NCBI RefSeq assembly: GCF_004210375.1
Contig: NC_134833.1
Span: 24,804,063-24,868,062, forward strand
Direction: 5' to 3'
DNA from: Tachypleus tridentatus
Taxonomy: Eukaryota; Arthropoda; Merostomata; Xiphosura; Limulidae
DNA: 64,000 nt
Shown: positions 21,901 through 32,534 of the stretch, piece by piece
How the letters are laid out: every line of letters starts with the position of its first letter
Position numbering within the stretch: the first letter of the stretch is position 1
The notes under the pieces: model-generated
Told to the model about the DNA's origin: nothing
The model's database searches: none
What the model saw: the letters and a program-made list of their open reading frames with translations, nothing else
Made by a program: the position numbers and the translations under genes

Positions 21901-24854
21901 ATGTGGTGCCTTGGTGAAAACAAGCATTTTTAAGTATTAAGATTTTAGCTTGTTTGTAACAGTTTCATGTTAACATAGATTACTTGACAATGTATATATA
22001 TTATGAAGATGTTGAAACAACACGTGATGTCAGTGGGTTGTTTTTTGTGTGCTGGCAAGTTTTATTTGTGCATTTGGATGATTACATATTTCTATTTTAC
22101 AGTCAAAATTTGCAGTAAGAGGAGAAGAAACCTAAATTAGAGTTAACCTTGTATTGTAAGGCTGACTCACAGTTATTTATGTTTCCTTTTTTCTCAAATG
22201 GTAACTTTATGTTTGTTTCTTTCCATCACATAGCTGATTTTGGAATAAGTGCTCAGCTCTCCCCAGAACAAAATAAGCGAACATCATTGGTTGGAACTCG
22301 TCGCTGGATGGCTCCAGAATTAGTAAAACAGATAGAGTATGGGCCTGAGGTTGACATTTGGTCCCTCGGCATAACAGCCATTGAAATGGTCAATGGTAAA
22401 CCTCCTTATCATCAAGAAAATAGTGACATGGTAAATGTTGGTAACCAGTAATTACAACCAGTACCCAAATTCTTAAAATCTACATATTTGTACTTTAAAA
22501 CCCAATCGTATGCTTTGTTAAGGATGTCTTTCACCAACTACGGAGAATAGCTATAATAAAAACAAAAACAACAATGTTCACATTATTCAAACATGAAGAT
22601 GTATTGAAGATAATGATGAACAGTGGAATGATGACAGCAACAATGAACATTTGACAAAACTGTATACAGTAACAAACAGTTAATTATTGAATGTTGTGGA
22701 ATGTACATGTTATATTATTATCTTTCAACTTCTTAAACTTTATTTTGTGCAATAGTATGACTACCATTTTGTTAACCCCTTATAAATAAACACTAACACT
22801 AGATAATTCACCCACGGTATTTAATTACTATAAAGGTATATCTTTAGTGATATTTAGACATTATTAGGAAGAATTATCTAAAGATTTGTACACACTGTTA
22901 AGTTAGGTTATTGATTTAGTCATAAAGTCGCACTCTTTTTCAGGTATTTGACTTAATAACACAAAATGGAAAACCAAATATTGAGAATAAAGACAACCTG
23001 TCTCCAGTGTTTCGAGACTTCCTGGACAGGTGTCTAGAAGTGGACATAAGTAAACGATATACTGCATCTGAACTCTTAGAGGTGTGGTATAAATTACTGT
23101 TATTTTATGAGGCTATGTTTGTTTGAGTTGAACCTGTTATCCTCATAACATACACTAAAAAAGCAGTATCATTAAATGTTGGAATTCGTTGTTATTACTG
23201 GCTGTTCATCTTATGTTGTGAAAACTTCAGCTTACTATGGCACATCTCATAGTGTGATATTTATTTATTTTGTAATATTCATAATTCCATAAGATATCAA
23301 TTTTTAATCTGTAAAAATGTTTAGTTTCATTTAAGTTCATCCTACAGTACTGTGCAAATGTGTTAGGACAAAGTCAAAAATCAAATTTCAGGCTACTTTC
23401 AAAGAACAGTTGAAGGTAAATCACAGGTAAAACATGAATATTTTTATTATTATTCACATTTAGTGCAAGAGAAATTTAGTGAGAATGTTTGAGTTCAACA
23501 AACAGTGAATATTTGTTGTGTCCCCCTTTTGCTTTAATAACTATGGAAAGTCTTTCAGTCATTGTTGAAAGACGTTTAATCACAGTTTTCTTTGGAATTT
23601 TACTTGAAATATGTCGAATATACTCCCATATATTTACTTTGGAAGTAACTTTTGATTTGTCAAGTTGTATGTCTATCAAGTCCTAGATCTGCTCAGTTGG
23701 ATTGAAATCGGGGCTCTGTGGGAACCACTCTATCATTTGAATGACTTCAGCAGCATATCTCTCAGCTAATTAATTTCTGCATAGGTTGGATGACGGTATG
23801 GGGTCATTATCTTCTTTGTATTAGAATTCATTACCAATAATTAGCAAAGCACTTGGTCTACCATGATGGATCAAAATCTGGTTCATTATTCCATACAGTT
23901 TGCAAAATCTCCTGCTGAGGTGACACCCCAAACCATCACAATGTCTCTCCCCTGCTCTATCACAGGTGCTATGCATTGAAGTATCTTTTGCCTTTCTTCC
24001 ATGGGACATACAACATGCACTTTGAACTAACTATTTCAAACAAGGACTAATCCATCCATATCAATTCTTTCCAATTATCAGCAGCACAGTTTCTTAACAA
24101 TATTTGGAGAACAAGGTAAAGGTTTTTAACTGCTATACAATCAAATATTCCATTATCATCTAACCTTCTTGATACTGTAAATCTGGACACTTTTCTGTCA
24201 TTTGGCATTTATGTCATGCTTGAGGCCAGTGGCAGTCAGCCTTCTGGGACCACTACAGATAAATTTGATGGAGAGACCAACTGGTATCACATATAGCTTT
24301 TATGCAAACTCTCTGCTCTACTGACAATTCTTGGACTTTTTGGTCTGTGGAATGACAAGATAACATTGTATATGTGTTATTACTGTTTTATCAAGATTTA
24401 TTTGTGGTTTGCTATGAAATTTATTCCTTCTAGTATATACTGGTACAAAGTGCTAGCTTCATTTTACATAGTTAATACATTGCATGCAGTACCATGACAT
24501 TTATTTCAGGCCCTGAATTTATCACTATATTCATTCAAACAGAACCATTATGACACGTACAAGGTACAAGTGTAGGGAATTCTAAAATAATAAGTATTCT
24601 CATCCTGGCTCATTTAATTGTTGAAAGTGATCAGTGAATCACAACCATTACTACAATCAGTAATAACATGGAAGAATTATCCCATAAAATAGAAAGAATG
24701 ACAAAATATTCTTTTGTCCTAACACTTTCACCCAGTACTGTATAAAAAGACTAATTAACCAAACTGTATGTGATGTAGAATAAGCACTTTTGTTAAACTA
24801 ATGTTTTTCTTATTTTTCACACAGCATCCGTTCATGGAAGTTGCTGACCAGTGA
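12915..24854 (+). CDS. membrane-anchored PAK-family serine/threonine kinase (9 exons, 408 aa)
   Basis: Exons: 12915-12940, 13312-13456, 14824-15134, 19296-19482, 20438-20530, 21787-21886, 22234-22430, 22944-23081, 24825-24854. All junctions are GT-AG and keep phase; the sum is 1227 bp. Residues 1-32 are hydrophilic, about 33-53 form one transmembrane segment ([17 protein letters not shown]), 58-150 an acidic/lysine-rich linker, about 152-403 the kinase, then a tail of a few residues. Seen in the kinase: GGSGTVY loop, catalytic K181, helix-C E197, HRDIKGDN (D271), DFG (D289), APE (E316). The stretch TDEEIM..LRSIVS.GDP..KYT before the glycine loop and GDELW after helix C are PAK hallmarks. PAKs phosphorylate Ser/Thr on cytoskeletal and MAPK-pathway proteins. 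No CRIB or autoinhibitory segment is present, so Rho-GTPase gating is not expected. I infer an N-out, kinase-in-cytosol topology. The start ATG follows an in-frame TGA at 12867 with no earlier in-frame ATG. An alternative upstream promoter adding a CRIB cannot be excluded. Confidence 0.88.
13312..13456 (+). CDS. PAK-like gene exon 2 (transmembrane segment)
   Basis: Acceptor tttctattatcag, donor GTGAGA after AAG. Encodes a short Arg/Cys-containing stretch, then the hydrophobic span with flanking R, H and K. Exon 2 also has an internal ATG at 13349 that could serve as start and would still leave the transmembrane segment in place. Confidence 0.75.
13970..14213. mobile_element. mariner-type MITE in intron 2
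   Basis: Inverted ends of about 35 bp: cagggtggtccgtaagtccc on the left mirrors gggagttacgggccaccctg on the right, both continuing into ccatatat/atatgg. The right flank is TA; the left flank is CA, a likely decayed TA. Only 244 bp, no usable transposase. Confidence 0.8.
14216..14300 (-). mobile_element. SINE family 2 fragment
   Basis: ctatctgtgctcagccca, cacgggtattgaaacc and ttagcagcataag match the second SINE; directly adjacent to the MITE. Confidence 0.65.
14625..14765 (-). repeat. dispersed repeat R, copy 2
   Basis: Inverted relative to 6345-6490. Ends about 60 bp before exon 3 of the PAK-like gene. Confidence 0.65.
14824..15134 (+). CDS. PAK-like gene exon 3 (acidic linker, start of kinase)
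   Basis: Acceptor cttTACCAG, donor GTGAGT. Encodes residues 58-160 and ends inside the glycine loop, as PAK alignment predicts. Contains two clear copies of a VTDEE-x-M motif exactly 102 bp (34 codons) apart, plus a faint earlier copy. Confidence 0.88.
15430..16500 (+). mobile_element. DIRS-like retroelement, RT and RNase H relic
   Basis: In intron 3, same strand as the kinase. Reads FGLATCVFY then a stop, then [20 protein letters not shown] and [10 protein letters not shown]...[11 protein letters not shown], followed in another frame by [21 protein letters not shown] is the reverse transcriptase catalytic box form typical of DIRS/Ngaro tyrosine-recombinase retroelements. Near 16013-16230 [14 protein letters not shown] and INTLELLDL fit the linked RNase H, and around 16350 [12 protein letters not shown] and a [10 protein letters not shown]-like stretch follow. 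Stops and shifts show it is dead. I could not identify its tyrosine recombinase or termini. Confidence 0.72.
16501..17934. other. pyrimidine-rich intron DNA, possible DIRS remainder
   Basis: Long open but unrecognised frames on the + strand (Phe/Ser/Leu-rich, from C/T-rich DNA). Contains short exact direct repeats shared with flanking sequence (see 17497-17552). Confidence 0.4.
17497..17552 (+). repeat. junction of two exact direct repeats
   Basis: Positions 17497-17522 repeat 16647-16672 (26 bp), and 17529-17552 repeat 18597-18620 (24 bp), with six bases (gatatc) between. The block therefore joins pieces found 850 bp upstream and 1070 bp downstream. Confidence 0.75.
17935..18212 (-). mobile_element. 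SINE family 1, full length, in intron 3
   Basis: tttgtttgttttgaatttcg tail on the left; body and head complete, ending ctggccatgcagcgcca on the right. Confidence 0.9.
19001..19125. promoter_or_regulatory. cluster of heat-shock-element arrays in intron 3
   Basis: Alternating TTC and GAA triplets spaced by exactly two bases, the binding pattern of heat shock factor trimers. Five perfect units at 19059-19081, three at 19009-19021 and three at 19113-19125. The first two arrays share the 15-base core agttcgagaaaattc. It lies about 170 bp before exon 4. Function is inferred; it may belong to a transposable element. Confidence 0.5.
19130..19275 (+). mobile_element. solo inverted-repeat end of the 41.9-43.7 kb transposon family
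   Basis: About 145 bp close to 43562-43710: gggtaaatttgaa, aaagtttgaagagaaaaata, ttttccatttac, cacttctgcccagg-like and acaagaaa blocks in the same order. Ends about 20 bp before exon 4. Confidence 0.75.
19296..19482 (+). CDS. PAK-like gene exon 4 (glycine loop, Lys, helix C)
   Basis: Acceptor attggtttag, donor GTAAGT. Encodes [16 protein letters not shown] with the ATP-binding lysine, and [17 protein letters not shown]. Confidence 0.92.
20438..20530 (+). CDS. PAK-like gene exon 5 (hinge)
   Basis: Acceptor tttgtttag, donor GTATGT. Encodes [15 protein letters not shown], with gatekeeper Met, and ETAAVCKE; 31 codons, phase 0 at both ends. Confidence 0.9.
21787..21886 (+). CDS. PAK-like gene exon 6 (catalytic loop)
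   Basis: Acceptor atttcatttag, donor GTAAGT. Encodes [20 protein letters not shown] and [13 protein letters not shown]: catalytic Asp, Lys and Asn all present. Confidence 0.93.
22234..22430 (+). CDS. PAK-like gene exon 7 (DFG to helix F)
   Basis: Acceptor ccatcacatag, donor GTAAAT. Encodes [44 protein letters not shown] and GKPPY. The position of the usual PAK activation-loop Thr is Ser305, and the usual GTPYW is GTRRW. Confidence 0.93.
22944..23081 (+). CDS. PAK-like gene exon 8 (C-lobe)
   Basis: Acceptor cactctttttcag, donor GTGTGG. Encodes [26 protein letters not shown] and [10 protein letters not shown], including the conserved C-lobe Arg. Confidence 0.92.
23345..24740 (-). mobile_element. 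Tc1-like DNA transposon with dead transposase, in last intron
   Basis: Inverted ends cagtactgtgcaaatgtgtt (left) and aacactttcacccagtactg (right), flanked on both sides by TA, the Tc1/mariner target. On the minus strand the C-terminal transposase signature is readable ([32 protein letters not shown]), as is a DNDP-like stretch ([10 protein letters not shown]) near 23800. Stops break the frame. 1396 bp, near the usual length of this superfamily. Confidence 0.88.
24825..24854 (+). CDS. PAK-like gene exon 9 (end)
   Basis: Acceptor tatttttcacacag, then HPFMEVADQ and TGA. The HPF motif closes the kinase fold; the longer C-terminal tail of group I PAKs is missing. Confidence 0.85.
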   Translation, partial: HPFMEVADQ

Positions 24855-25318
24855 AAACAATACAGGTCACAACAGTAATAACTATATATACATTAACAAC
24901 TCAAAAACCAAATAACCCAATACGCATGTTGAAATATGTTGGCTATGAAGACTGGCATCATTCTTGGACAAGAAAATTAACAGATTGTGTTTGTTAGATC
25001 TCTCAAGAGCAGTAGCATGTTGAGTGCCATGATTTTCTATAATTCAGTTTCATAGATTTTGAAAATAATATTAATTTTCTCTACTGAATGTGCTTAATTC
25101 CAAACAAACAAACTAAATTATGGAAATTATTTTATTAATTAGTAAATCTTAAACCATATTAAATGTTTCATAGTTTAAAACATAATGAATTTGAAACATA
25201 GATAAACCTTTTGCATGAAAAATCATGGAATATGCATTCATTGTTAAGGAACTTATCAAAGAGTGCCTTATTTTGGAAACCAAGAGTATCGTTTTATGTA
25301 ATATTTTAAGTTGACAAT

Positions 25319-25324
25319 AATAAA
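25319..25324 (+). promoter_or_regulatory. possible polyadenylation signal of PAK-like gene
   Basis: AATAAA about 465 bp after the stop codon, in AT-rich DNA where chance matches are common. Confidence 0.3.
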
Positions 25325-26313
25325 TCAATTTAGAATACATAAAAATATATTTTCATATTTATATACACACATGTTATTTCAAGTTGCTCTCTACTATTTT
25401 TTTTCTATTCATTCCAGGTATCTGATGATTCTTTTGGGAAATATATAAACAAAGCAGCTCTTACAGAAAACTTAAAAATACTATGAAACATTTATCTATA
25501 AGTTCCTTGTTTTATCAACTTTTGATGTGTAGGATTTGGTTAAATGTATAAGTTACAAATTATTCCTTTTTTAAGTTCCGTGCCCTCCTGGAGAGTTCAG
25601 AAGTAAAAAAAACAAGAAGAACGTGTCCTCTGTCCCAAGGACCATTACAGTGGTTATTTTGGATCCTGCAATGTTCGGCTTGTCCAGAAAGACGATTTAC
25701 AGACCCTGGAGCCTCTTCACTGTAAACGTAAGTTTTATCAGATACTTACTATGAACAACTTTATCTCAGTTATATTTTGAAACTACATGGCTGCAAGTGC
25801 TCAACTCTCAAATAGCTTTAGAACTTCTAGTCAGCATCATTAACAAGTAATGTTATTTATGTAGTTTAATACTATCCACTTGTCATACAGAGAGTAAAGC
25901 AACTTACGCTATGAACTTTATACCAAGTTCAGACAATTTACCTGTTTCTATTATTTAGACAAATTATTTTGCTTTTATTTTATTCTTTGATATCCATAAT
26001 TTGAAACAGAGGTTTGACTGGTTTTTGTTTAGATGTTTGTTATCAGTTACCTTTAAGGTTTTACCTTCTGTTATTTTTTTGTTGGTCTTATTGTCACTTC
26101 TGTAATTTTTATTATCACCGTTTGTTCCTAATTTTCTCTGACCTTCCTGTTTGTTGTTTAAGAATACATTTGTCTTTTCTAGCGATCTGAATTATACGTT
26201 CTCACAATACAGAATGTAAAATACAGCAGCGTGTTGTTGTATTTGCAAGTTATGGCCACATACTTTGCATCTTATATCTGAATGAATACAAAATGTTTAA
26301 AAATAAAAATATT

Positions 26314-26930
26314 CTTAGCTAATTCCGATCTACTGTTTTCCGCTGTAAAAGCTAACTACAGTCAATTATCCTGAATTTTGTTATTGAAAACTAACATCTC
26401 AGCTCTTGTTTTATATATTTGTGATACTTCATATAACGGATCATTGTGATACCAATGATCTGAATAACTTAACTTTATCATTGTAGTCTTATAATCGAAA
26501 TGATAAGAAACCAGTTTTGGTTGATAACAGATAAAGTCAGTTAACACTTAACTTAAATAATATGTTCATGGAATTATTGTTTTAATGAAATAGTCTCCCG
26601 ATGGGACAGCGGTAAGTCTATGGATTTATAACGCTGAGATCAGGAGTTCGATTGCCCTCTGTGGACACAGGAAATAGCCCGATGTGGTTTTGTCTAAGAG
26701 ATTTGATAGCTTACTTGGAGTAGAAAGCAAGAAATTAACTTTCTGTTTGCGGTCATATACAGTGCTTGTACTAACTTAGCTAATTCCGATCTACTGTAAA
26801 AGCTAACTACTGTCAATTATTCTGAATTTTGTCATTGAAAACTAACATCTCAGCTCTTGTTTTATATATTTTATTTTGTTTTTCTCTGATATGTATTGAT
26901 ATATTTGTGATACTTACCAATGATCTGAAT
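26314..26930 (+). repeat. direct duplication of about 150 bp
   Basis: 26314-26470 and 26775-26930 share cttagctaattccgatctac, gtaaaagctaactac, gaaaactaacatctcagctc and caatgatctgaat, with small indels. They flank 26594-26710, a SINE family 2 copy. Confidence 0.8.
26594..26710 (+). mobile_element. SINE family 2 copy
   Basis: Forward orientation: tgggacagcggtaagtctat, tataacgctgagatcagg, then gttcgattgccctctgtgg (B-box). Confidence 0.75.
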
Positions 26931-29900
26931 ACTTTTCTCATCATGGTATTCAGTTGGTTTAGTGAAATAATTCATATTATTCATTTGCTCACCTACAAAG
27001 TAAATAATTTCTCTAGAGATTTGTATCTGTTGATCGAACTGTTGTTACTGCACCAAATAAGAATTTTAAAATACTCCTATCTACGTTAATTAAACTGCGT
27101 TTTTATCGATTTCGTTCAGAAAACGATACGCTATCTTTCATATCATTTAATTTTAATGATAATTGAACTGTCTTATCTTGATATGATAGTTTTTAACAAC
27201 CTTCGTGTAATTTCCTATTAATACTAGCTGCGTTACGCTTAGTATTCTCAGAATATTTTATAAATTATAAAATATTGTAAATTAAAAGTATCATCTTCAA
27301 ATTATAATACATCGAACAGGATTTGAAGTTTATTAATATAGATATAACAGTGTTTCTTTATGTTGGTTTAACGTGTGTTTGCTCTTGTATTACAAGGAAT
27401 TATTTAGTTTATCGTTTAATGATGTCGGATTCTCTGTTTGGAATTTAAATGTTACCTGTAGTATATTTATTTGAATTGCAGTGTTCAATTTAAAAACGTG
27501 AGATTCTATTTTTTTGTGTTACATGAAGGTTGTTTTGAGTTTTGAGCTTGTTTCTCTGACGTAAAATACGTGGAAGTTGCCATAATGTACTTTATAAATT
27601 TGCTTTAGTTTTAGAATATTTTGTTTATTTTATTTGGGGTTATTGATTGGGTGAGTATCGCGTTGTTGACTGAGGTTTCTCTATATTACCATTACTTGAA
27701 ATCTCCTTCGTAATCGCTTTATAACCAAGAAATATCGAATTATATATGAGTTTTGTAATAAAAAGGTTTTATTTCTCCATTGTTGAATGTCTGCAAAATT
27801 TATTAGCATCAAATCGATTCCTCAGAAATATAAATGCATAAAAGAGATTGTCACAATTGTGTTAAAAGTACTTAAAAGGAATTATTACTTTAGAGATAAC
27901 GTGAATTGTGTTTCTCATAATTTTCATGAGAGGAAGTGTCGATGTTGAAATATGGTATGAATAAGTATTGGTAAACATGTCGACATATTGTTATTATAAA
28001 TGTTACCATCAATGTTACACATTCTAAAGATAAATCCTAGGACCCATTATTCCTCCATATATTGGTCCAACTAATCAGGACTCCAGTAATGGGTGATATT
28101 GCCCAACTCCAAGGTGATATGTCGGTCGACATATTATTTGAAGATGTTGCTATTGATAGCTGTTATATACTCTTGGAAGATGTATCACATTCCATCAGTT
28201 GATGCTAAAGATGCCCTGAAAAGAGCTATTTCATGGCAGTGATGAAGACGAACTCGTAATCTTATCGGTACTCGTATTGTAAACATACAGTATCAATGAC
28301 AGGCTGCCACTGATGTTCATAGCAATAATACTTTATAGTTTATAGGGATTAGTAAGCCATACCAAAACAGCTTTGAACAAGCAACCTGGCAAATAATGTG
28401 ACTCAATCTCATGTAAAGTTACGGTAGAACAGAATTGATCAGAACAACTTTATGACACAGCTTAACATTTCGTAAATTGTGTGATGTCACCGAAAATAGG
28501 TTGTTTTCGGGAAAGGTATGGAACAGACCTTTCCAATGTAAATATTTATGTGCTCAAATCATTAAAACATAGTTAAATGAGAATTTAAATTTTTCGAAAC
28601 AAAGATATTTATTGTACTTGAAAGCATAGAAGAAATAGTTTTGGTTCACAATTCGGAAATAAGACTTGCAACAAGTCATTCGAACACAAATGTCAAAGAT
28701 AAAAACCGCCTAAGTGTCCCAGGCGACAGTACGTAAAAAATATCTGAGTCTAGGAACGAGATCAACCGGTGAGTGATTAAATAGATATGCATGTTATTGT
28801 ACACAGACATACCATTCAAGTCACTGTTGTAGTAACTATGAATTTCTATGTGATCAGAGACGAGATGGATTACGGAAAACATGTAGAGAGAGGTGGTGAG
28901 GCTCCAAAGTTATTTTGATATAATGAACTCAACTTCTGCATACTGAAGAAAATCTGAACTGTAAAGACACAAATCATATTTACAAAGTGTTTTAAGAACG
29001 TATTATGAATAAACAATACTTAAAATTTACAGCGAAAGGTGTTATATCCCAATATTATTTATCTTGATAAATCCATAATAAATTAAGTATTAGCTTTTAT
29101 ATTAACTTCAAATTTCATGCAACTTCTGCATTATATGGATATTATTTGATATTTTGTTGTTTGTAAGACATAATCATATACTGATCATTTTACCAACGTA
29201 ATATTCCCAAAAGAATCTGTACTTTCATAACTGATATTAACATAAACAGTGACAACAGTTTTACGTTTATCTGTTAGAAATAAGAATTTTGCAAGGGAAA
29301 CACCAACGGAAATCGAATGTACCTTTAGATATAACATAAAAAGATCGTGTGTAATTTCATAAATTTCCAAGTTTGTGTGATTAGTTTCATTAGTTAACCT
29401 AATTAGGAAGTACATGAAGAAACAAAAGTCTACTGTTAAGAAACTGTTTTGACACGTTTTATTTTTCTCACTAATGAAACATTTATGTTGTTATTTTACA
29501 GAGTGAGTCATAATTAATATTATAACTAGTGCGTCGTGCTCATTGTGAAAACCTTAAAATTCCAACGGTGACACAAAACGTGCTAAAAAAAGATTAACGC
29601 TCTGTTGTTTTCCACAGTGTATGTTCCAGCCGAAAATCTCAACTGTACTCGAGGATACCGAAGAGATGCTGACAGGTGTTGTAAGTATATATGACACTCA
29701 ATTACTTCAAACTCTTCACATTAAACACAAATAGATGAAAGACTTTTAAAATATGGAATTTTAGTTAAACAAATACGTTTTTTGATACTAAAGACTTTGT
29801 TAGAACAATAAAAATGAACACTGGGTAAATAAATGCTCAGTCATGTACTTTTAACGCTTTCAGATCCATGTCCTCCTGGTCACTATGACAATGGATTCCA

Positions 29901-30277
29901 AACTAACTGCCTGCCGTGCCCAGGAGGGACTTACATAACATCTTTTGCTGCTAACACCTGAAGAAGCATAAGGATAATAAATGTACTACTTTAAAAATTG
30001 TATTTCACAAACTAAAAATAAAATGTATATAATTTTTTTTGTTTTGTTTGGCGCAGATAACACAATGGATATCTGTAATAAGCGCCCTCTAGCCAGAAAT
30101 AAAGAAATTAAATGCACATGGAAAGCTTGTAATTTCTAATTTACTGAATTAATCAATATACAACAAATCGACTGAATTCATAATTTTTTAGCCCAACTGG
30201 TTCCACAAAGTACATCTTTATTTTCTGTGCATCTTATTATAAGAAAATTAAGTTATATTGATACATAGAAACAAGTG

Positions 30278-30390
30278 GTTTGTTTGTTTCAGAGCAAAAC
30301 CATATTTGTTACTAATATGTCAACCGCGAGGAATCGAATTCCGGGCTGTCGCACTTTAAGTCTGTAAACTTACTGTTGTCCCACCAGATT
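30278..30390 (-). mobile_element. SINE family 2 copy, diverged
   Basis: tttgtttgtttcagagcaaa tail side, B-box in reverse (ggaatcgaattccggg) and gtaaacttactgttgtccca. Confidence 0.6.
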
Positions 30391-31812
30391 TTCGCAAAAA
30401 GATATTATTTTTATTAATAAAAGTAGGTTTGAGTGCAGGTTTACGACTGCTCATAAGCCATAAATATTTAACTAAGTTCCATCAGCTTTTAAAAGCATGT
30501 TTCTGATCTATATATTTATATATACACGTTACAATTTGGTGACATTTGGTCAATTATTTACGCTGAAATAGTAGGACTTGAAATATATATGGACTTCATC
30601 TGTAATAAACTGTATGAAAACATATCAGTAATCTGAAGGTCAATTATCTTTGTACGTCTTATCGCATACTTCCTTAATACATATACTTTTGAAAACAAAC
30701 CACACTGCTCATAAAACGCCAGTATAAGAAGAGTTCCATCTTTGCTGCTTCAAATTCCAAATGGCTTTGGTAATCGATGCAAGCAAAATAACTTTTAAGC
30801 GTCCTCAACAAAGCCTCTTCGTGGGTTTTCACAAATAGACTATGGTATTTTCGAAGTGTTTCGCCAAGAACGCCATAGAGTGGATCTTTTGAGTTCTGCA
30901 GAATTTGTTAATAACATGTAACTAACTGGTTATAATACTAATATAATTATATAGATTATAAATAGTAATTGACTTAGTTACTTTTAAAAACACATAATAA
31001 GAATCAAAGATTATCAATACTTGTTTTTCTTCTTTTGTAACTATTAGTTTCAGAACTTCAACTTCAGTTTGAAAGACAAACATAACGCTGAATTTCAATA
31101 ATATATTTATTAAAGCACTTCTTTTTAAAAAGTAGGTCTAAATCATAATTCTCTTTTCAATCTGATTTGCTATTTTTAAGATTATTGTTCACTCTTTTAA
31201 GTTAGGTTCCCTCGTAGGTCATAGGTAATTTTTTGAAATTACAACAGGAAAATTTGAAGTTCTATTCCTTGCAATGGACAAAGTACACGTAGCTACTCAT
31301 GTAACTTTACACTGATGTGTGTGAGAAATATCGATTGTAGTTGAGAGAGGTAAGAAAGCTGGGAGCTGTTAGTCAGTCTTAAAAGTATTAAAGGATTACA
31401 GCATTTGAAGTCGTAAGAAAAGTATTGGAGAGAGAAACTGCATTTCTTTCTAGCTATTGTGGAGATTACAGGGCTCTCTTTGATTAAGGGACTTTGTAAT
31501 GTGATATAAACAAATGTTAAATTAATGATGTTTAGCGCAGATAATTCTGGAGAAGTTTTGTTCAAAATTCCTAACAACGACAAATGCAGTTAACTGAGTC
31601 CTTACCTGCTCATTTTCAACTACACACAGACTTAAACTTCCTACCAGTTACCATCACTTTTATGTTAAACCTTGTCACGATTTTGAACGTTTCATTCAAC
31701 TATAAAATTTTATGAATAACATCAGTACCCTGGAGGTCCCTGTACTTTATGTCCTACTTGGGGATATGTGATGCAGTACAAAACGTTCAAGCTAATTATT
31801 AACTACTAATTG
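30391..31812. other. AT-rich intergenic DNA
   Basis: No gene supported; the 96-codon minus-strand frame at 31293-31583 shows no motif. Confidence 0.4.
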
Positions 31813-31824
31813 TAGTATTCGTTT

Positions 31825-31946
31825 GTTTGTTTACAATTAAACGTAAAGCTACACAATGGGCTATTTTTGCTTTGCCCACCATAGGTATCTAAACCCGGCC
31901 CGGTTTTTAGCGGGATGAGTCGGCAGACATACCACTGGGGGATCGA
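31825..31946 (-). mobile_element. SINE family 2 copy with target duplication
   Basis: Body with aaagctacacaatgggct, ttgcccaccataggtat and cagacataccactgggg. Flanked by an 11 bp direct repeat agtattcgttt at 31814-31824 and 31947-31957, direct evidence of retrotransposition. Confidence 0.88.
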
Positions 31947-32534
31947 AGTATTCGTTTCTCAATGAAAAAAAATTAGTAAAAGTGAACATTTCGTCAAATA
32001 AACGATTTCTGGGAGGTACTGTACGGAAAGTGTGATCGGATTGTGCTCATATGAAATGTATTGTTTTTGCATTACAGTGGTACCCTTTATTGGAAAAATA
32101 AGTGTTTATGAATTCCACTTTTAGTACTATGTTTAGAAATTACATTACTCAAAACAAAATTAAATCCTCACAAACAGACCTTGAGAATCATGTTCTTGTT
32201 GTGAGGAAAGTGCTTTATTTAAAATTGTGTTCTTCGATTAAAACAAAACTGTTCCATGCTGCGTAGAGTATTTTTCTGTCTGAATCTTGAATGCCCAAAG
32301 TGTGAAATTTTTATATGGATTTTGGTCTGTGATGTAATTCAAAAGACGATGCCTTATTTATATTTATTATTTCGACCATATACATAGATAAGTATATACA
32401 TTTTACGTCTATTATAGTAAGATGAATCACGTGTATGTGTCTTAAAAACTGTTTAATTCATGGAACTTGTCACCCTGAAATATCAAGTAAATTTTTGCAA
32501 TGCCATTATAAACTAAATTATGGAGTAGTACCAT

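Larger units (their letters stand above)
25728..29617. other. long intron or intergenic stretch
   Basis: Mostly AT-rich DNA without recognisable coding sequence. Includes a direct duplication (26314 and 26775) with a SINE between the copies. Confidence 0.4.
25576..29961 (+). pseudogene. cysteine-rich EGF/GCC2-GCC3-like gene remnant, three exons
   Basis: Exons 25576-25727, 29618-29680 and 29864-29961, each with acceptor (cctttttttaag-like, tttccacag, acgctttcag) and GTAAGT donors after the first two. Exons 2 and 3 join in frame: LNCTRGYRRDADRC, PCPPGHYDNGF, NCLPCPGGTY and a TGA at 29959 after AANT, where the family often has Cys. The C-x-x-CP-x-G-T/H-Y spacing fits the GCC2/GCC3 repeats of extracellular proteins such as the SCUBE family. 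Exon 1 shows the same pattern but split over three frames (PCPPGEFRSKK; CPKDHYSGYFGSC; CSACPERRFTDPGASS), implying several indels. It is either a decayed gene or one with errors in exon 1. N-terminal exons not found. Confidence 0.55.
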
